From the NCBI GenBank assembly GCA_002308255.1, contig DBVZ01000010.1:3419-19243 (forward strand): 15,825 nucleotides of DNA, written 5' to 3'. Position numbers and translations under genes: made by a program. Within the stretch, counting starts at the first letter, position 1. Every line of letters starts with the position of its first letter. This DNA is from Lachnospiraceae bacterium UBA1251. GTDB taxonomy: Bacteria > Bacillota > Clostridia > Lachnospirales > Lachnospiraceae. The notes beneath the pieces are model-generated. The model had not been told where the DNA came from. It made no database searches and saw only the letters and a list, made by a program, of their open reading frames with translations. Of this stretch, positions 13,687-15,825 are shown one piece after another.

Positions 13687-13823
13687 GTGAGTCGGGGGAG
13701 TGAGTCGGGGGACGTATTTCCTGACTCATTTGTCAGTTTCATCATAGCACAGGAACAGGGTGTGCAAAATCATATTTTCATCAAATGAGTCAGGAGATAC
13801 GTCCCCCGACTCCCCCGACTCCC
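13687..13823. repeat. REP-like loci 9 and 10: inverted pair in a divergent promoter region
   Basis: A half copy (13687-13699) and full unit (13700-13729) in plus orientation, a 55-base spacer holding a promoter, then an inverted unit (13785-13814) with a trailing half copy to 13823. Both carry the GTCGGGGGACG-type variant in places. This is the only inverted pair here that lies between divergent genes. Confidence 0.9.
13741..13767 (-). promoter_or_regulatory. Putative promoter of the three-gene operon
   Basis: Minus-strand TATGAT (13741-13746) preceded by TGC makes an extended -10; TTGCAC lies 15 bases upstream (13762-13767). The leader would start near 13734 and include repeat locus 9 just before the ribosome binding site. 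Confidence 0.45.
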
Positions 13824-13828
13824 CGGGC

Positions 13829-13857
13829 TTGAAAGGATATAAAAAATCAGCTATTCT
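13829..13857 (+). promoter_or_regulatory. Putative promoter of the DUF3592-like gene
   Basis: TTGAAA (13829-13834), 17 bases, TATTCT (13852-13857), six bases beyond the end of repeat locus 10. It gives a leader of about 20 bases. Confidence 0.5.
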
Positions 13858-13883
13858 GAAATAAAAAAGGCAGGCATAAGGAC

Positions 13884-14186
13884 ATGGACAAAGGAATTAT
13901 TATGTGGGCAGTGTTCGCGGCAGTCATTGCCGTGATCATGCTGGTAAGCCGAAAAATCAAGAACGAGATCAAAGAAAACGGAATCGAAACAGACGCCGTG
14001 GTATCCCGCATTTCCGACGACGGTTCTCCGGATGAGATCGACATAAATGTTTACGTGCGCTATCGCACGGAGACCGGTGAAGAAATCGAGGGCATTCTTT
14101 CGAATCCCCGGACGGATCTGCAGGTTGGGCAGCAGGTACGGATCAAGTATCATCCGAAATATACGGGGAATGCAAGGCTGGTTTAA
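13884..14186 (+). CDS. DUF3592-like membrane-anchored small protein
   Basis: A 100-residue protein with one N-terminal membrane helix (about residues 5-22, IIMWAVFAAVIAVIMLV), a basic stop-transfer stretch RKIKNEIKENG, and a soluble beta-rich domain: TDAVVSRISDDG, INVYVRYRTETGEEIEG, LQVGQQVRIKYHPKYTGNARLV. The last part, a velocity of strand-turn-strand ending in a GQQVRIKYHP-type segment, is typical of DUF3592 proteins, whose function is unknown. ATG 13884 has AGGCAGG about ten bases upstream and GGA close to the start. The hydrolase gene begins 93 bases downstream on the same strand with no clear promoter, so they may be cotranscribed. Confidence 0.7.
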   Translation: MDKGIIMWAVFAAVIAVIMLVSRKIKNEIKENGIETDAVVSRISDDGSPDEIDINVYVRYRTETGEEIEGILSNPRTDLQVGQQVRIKYHPKYTGNARLV

Positions 14187-14279
14187 GAGCTGCGGGATCT
14201 TATTTGTTCTCATTTTCGTGCTGATTTCCGGCAGCTGCGTGGAAGATACAAAGCCGCTGATGACAGCAGGAGTTAAAAA

Positions 14280-15029
14280 ATGGATTATTTACGTTTTGGA
14301 AAAAAAGACGGCGAAAAGTTCGTCATTCTGCCGGGACTTGCTCTGAAGAGCGTGATGGGTCTGGCGGAAGGGATTATTTCCGCGTACGCGCTCATTGCCG
14401 AAAAATATGACGTGTATCTGTTCGATCATGTACGTGTGGAGCCGGAGGGATACGGCATTTCCGACATGGCGGACGATACGCTTGCCGCTTTCGATGAACT
14501 GGGGCTCGATCACGTGCACCTCATGGGCGTTTCCATGGGCGGAATGGTGTCACAGGCAATCGCCTTGAAAGCTCCGGAGCGCGTGTCATCGCTGATTCTG
14601 TGCTCGACCGCGATGAATACGGCGCATGCCGATCCCGCAGTTTTTGAAAAATGGAGAATGCTCGCGGAAGAAAGAAATGCGCCGGCGCTGATGGAAGCAT
14701 TCGGCGAAAGCGTTTATACCCCCTCCTTCTATGAGCAATACAAAGATTTTATCATTGCTTCCGGAGAAGGCACGACGGAACAGGATTTCAGCAACTTCCT
14801 GATTTCTCTCGGGGCGATCCGTGGATTTGATGTCAGCGGGGAAATTCAAAAGATCTCCTGCCCGGTCCTCGTGCTCGGTGCCGGTGAAGACCTCGTTTTA
14901 GGCCGCGAGGCGGCAAAGGATCTGATCGCTGCGCTGAACTGCTCTTCCTTTATATATGAGGGATACGGACACGGCGTTTATGACGAGGCGCCGGATTATC
15001 TGAGTCATATCGATGCGTTTCTTCGGTGA
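14280..15029 (+). CDS. Alpha/beta hydrolase
   Basis: A 249-residue cytoplasmic alpha/beta-hydrolase-fold protein, related to small esterases and 3-oxoadipate enol-lactonase-like enzymes. The catalytic triad is visible: S85 in the nucleophile elbow GVSMGG, D204 in LVLGAGEDLVLG, and H231 in YGHGVYDEAP. The usual early HG oxyanion segment reads VILPGLALKSV. No signal peptide is seen. The ATG has AGGAG seven bases upstream. Its TGA stop (15027-15029) lies in the half copy at the start of repeat locus 11; residues up to LSHIDAFLR match the expected final helix of the family, so the protein is not visibly truncated. Substrate unknown. Confidence 0.92.
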   Translation: MDYLRFGKKDGEKFVILPGLALKSVMGLAEGIISAYALIAEKYDVYLFDHVRVEPEGYGISDMADDTLAAFDELGLDHVHLMGVSMGGMVSQAIALKAPERVSSLILCSTAMNTAHADPAVFEKWRMLAEERNAPALMEAFGESVYTPSFYEQYKDFIIASGEGTTEQDFSNFLISLGAIRGFDVSGEIQKISCPVLVLGAGEDLVLGREAAKDLIAALNCSSFIYEGYGHGVYDEAPDYLSHIDAFLR

Positions 15030-15065
15030 GTCAGGGTGAGTCAGGGGACGTATCTCCTGACTCAC
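15026..15065 (+). repeat. REP-like locus 11: half copy plus full unit
   Basis: A 10-base half copy (15026-15035) directly joined to a perfect consensus unit (15036-15065). No T-run follows. The rest of the gap up to 15193 is AT-rich with a weak TATAGT (15132-15137) and no convincing -35. Confidence 0.95.
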
Positions 15066-15193
15066 CCCGACGCCCTCCGTCTGTAATTAAATTATACCAA
15101 GAGACATCTTCCGCCCCCGCCCGGAACATACTATAGTGTAATCAGGAAATAAAAAACAAAGACCCGCAAAAAACCCCATTAAAAGGAACCGCC

Positions 15194-15825
15194 ATGCTCG
15201 AAATAAAAGGAAAAGTAAACACCGCCATCTGCTACGCCAAAATCATCGAAGAAGAAGCCGTCGAGCAGATCCGCAGGATGTGCGACTACCCCGTCACGGA
15301 GGGAAGCCGCATCCGCATCATGCCTGACGTTCACGCCGGAACGGGCTGCACGATCGGCACCACGATGACGGTTGTCGACAAAGCGGTTCCGAACGTCGTC
15401 GGCGTCGACATCGGCTGCGGCATGTACACCGTCAACCTGGGAAAGACGGAGATCGACTTCGCGATAGTCGACGAAGCCGCCCATTATATCCCTTCCGGCA
15501 TGACGGTCTGGGATAAGGTTCAGGAGTTTTTTGACCTCTCCGCGCTCCGCTGCCGAAAAGAGCTGAAAGATATCGATCGTCTCACCCGCAGCCTCGGCAC
15601 ACTGGGCGGCGGAAACCACTTCATAGAAATCGACAAAGCCGCGGACGGAACGCACTATCTTGTGATCCATTCCGGCTCCAGAAATCTCGGAAAACAGGTC
15701 GCAAACTACTACCAGAAGCGTGCGATCGAACTCGCGTCCGGCAAAGAAGAGCATCTCGCCTCCCGCAAAGCCCTGATCGAAGAACTGAAGGCGGCCGGCA
15801 GGGCGGGCGAGATCCAGAACGCCCT
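15194..15825 (+). CDS. rtcB: RtcB family RNA ligase, 5' part, 3' end outside window
   Basis: The first 210 residues of an RtcB-type GTP- and Mn-dependent ligase, which joins RNA 2',3'-cyclic phosphate or 3'-phosphate ends to 5'-hydroxyl ends in RNA repair. Diagnostic metal-site motifs are present in order: MPDVHAGTGCTIGTTM, VVGVDIGCGMYTV (the Cys metal ligand), LGTLGGGNHFIEI (Asn-His) and LVIHSGSRNLGKQVA. The guanylylated histidine region should lie beyond the window. ATG 15194 is preceded by AAAAGGAA at suitable spacing. No archease or RtcR-like neighbour is visible on the upstream side. Confidence 0.95.
   Translation, partial: MLEIKGKVNTAICYAKIIEEEAVEQIRRMCDYPVTEGSRIRIMPDVHAGTGCTIGTTMTVVDKAVPNVVGVDIGCGMYTVNLGKTEIDFAIVDEAAHYIPSGMTVWDKVQEFFDLSALRCRKELKDIDRLTRSLGTLGGGNHFIEIDKAADGTHYLVIHSGSRNLGKQVANYYQKRAIELASGKEEHLASRKALIEELKAAGRAGEIQNA

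Noticed and set aside
14170..14346. A 58-codon frame starting MQGWFKSCGILFVLIFVLISGSC that looks like a lipoprotein signal sequence
   Set aside because: It overlaps both the end of the DUF3592-like gene and the first 67 bases of the hydrolase, has no good ribosome binding site, and the residues before Cys do not fit a lipobox.
15080..15193. A tRNA or structured RNA before rtcB
   Set aside because: No cloverleaf, long stem or T-arm sequence could be found; only AT-rich and short C-rich stretches are present.

Overview
The window looks like chromosomal DNA from a moderate-GC Clostridia-type Firmicute, possibly Lachnospiraceae. This rests on strong AGGAGG-type ribosome binding sites before most genes, occasional GTG starts, sigma-A-like promoters with extended -10 boxes, and the gene families present. 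I cannot name a species from sequence alone.

Layout. Positions 1-4528 are ordinary single-gene units: the 3' part of a heavy-metal P-type ATPase, a fold-IV aminotransferase, a SAM methyltransferase, a DUF362 protein and a small membrane protein. From about 4.53 to 15.07 kb the genes are a D-lyxose isomerase-like cupin, a repeat-bearing lipoprotein, an aldo/keto reductase, a PQ-loop membrane protein, a GNAT acetyltransferase with a cysteine-less ArsC/Spx-like protein, a Y1 (HUH) transposase, a VOC protein, a three-gene operon (unknown protein, pseudo-receiver regulator, zinc alcohol dehydrogenase), a DUF3592-like protein and an alpha/beta hydrolase. The window ends inside rtcB.

What stands out is a dispersed palindrome family confined to 4.53-15.07 kb. 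Sixteen full 30-base copies (8 loci with one or two tandem or single copies and several inverted pairs, 11 loci in all) have arms GTGAGTCAGG and CCTGACTCAC around GGACGTATCT, often with a partial extra copy on one fixed side. The window also encodes a REP-associated tyrosine transposase (RAYT, 9841-10593), itself flanked by copies in opposite orientation. Together they look like a Firmicute RAYT and the repeat family it mobilises.

The repeats are placed in a patterned way. Five genes take their TGA stop codon from a repeat (bases 2-4 of the unit). Almost every transcription-unit 3' end in the zone lies within about 30 bases of a copy, and several copies followed by T-runs look like intrinsic terminators. 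Others sit in 5' leaders or abut promoters. Partial duplications always grow on the GGGACG side, and most sequence variants keep G-U pairing only on that strand. The individual metabolic genes do not form one obvious pathway; the shared theme is the repeat system that punctuates them.
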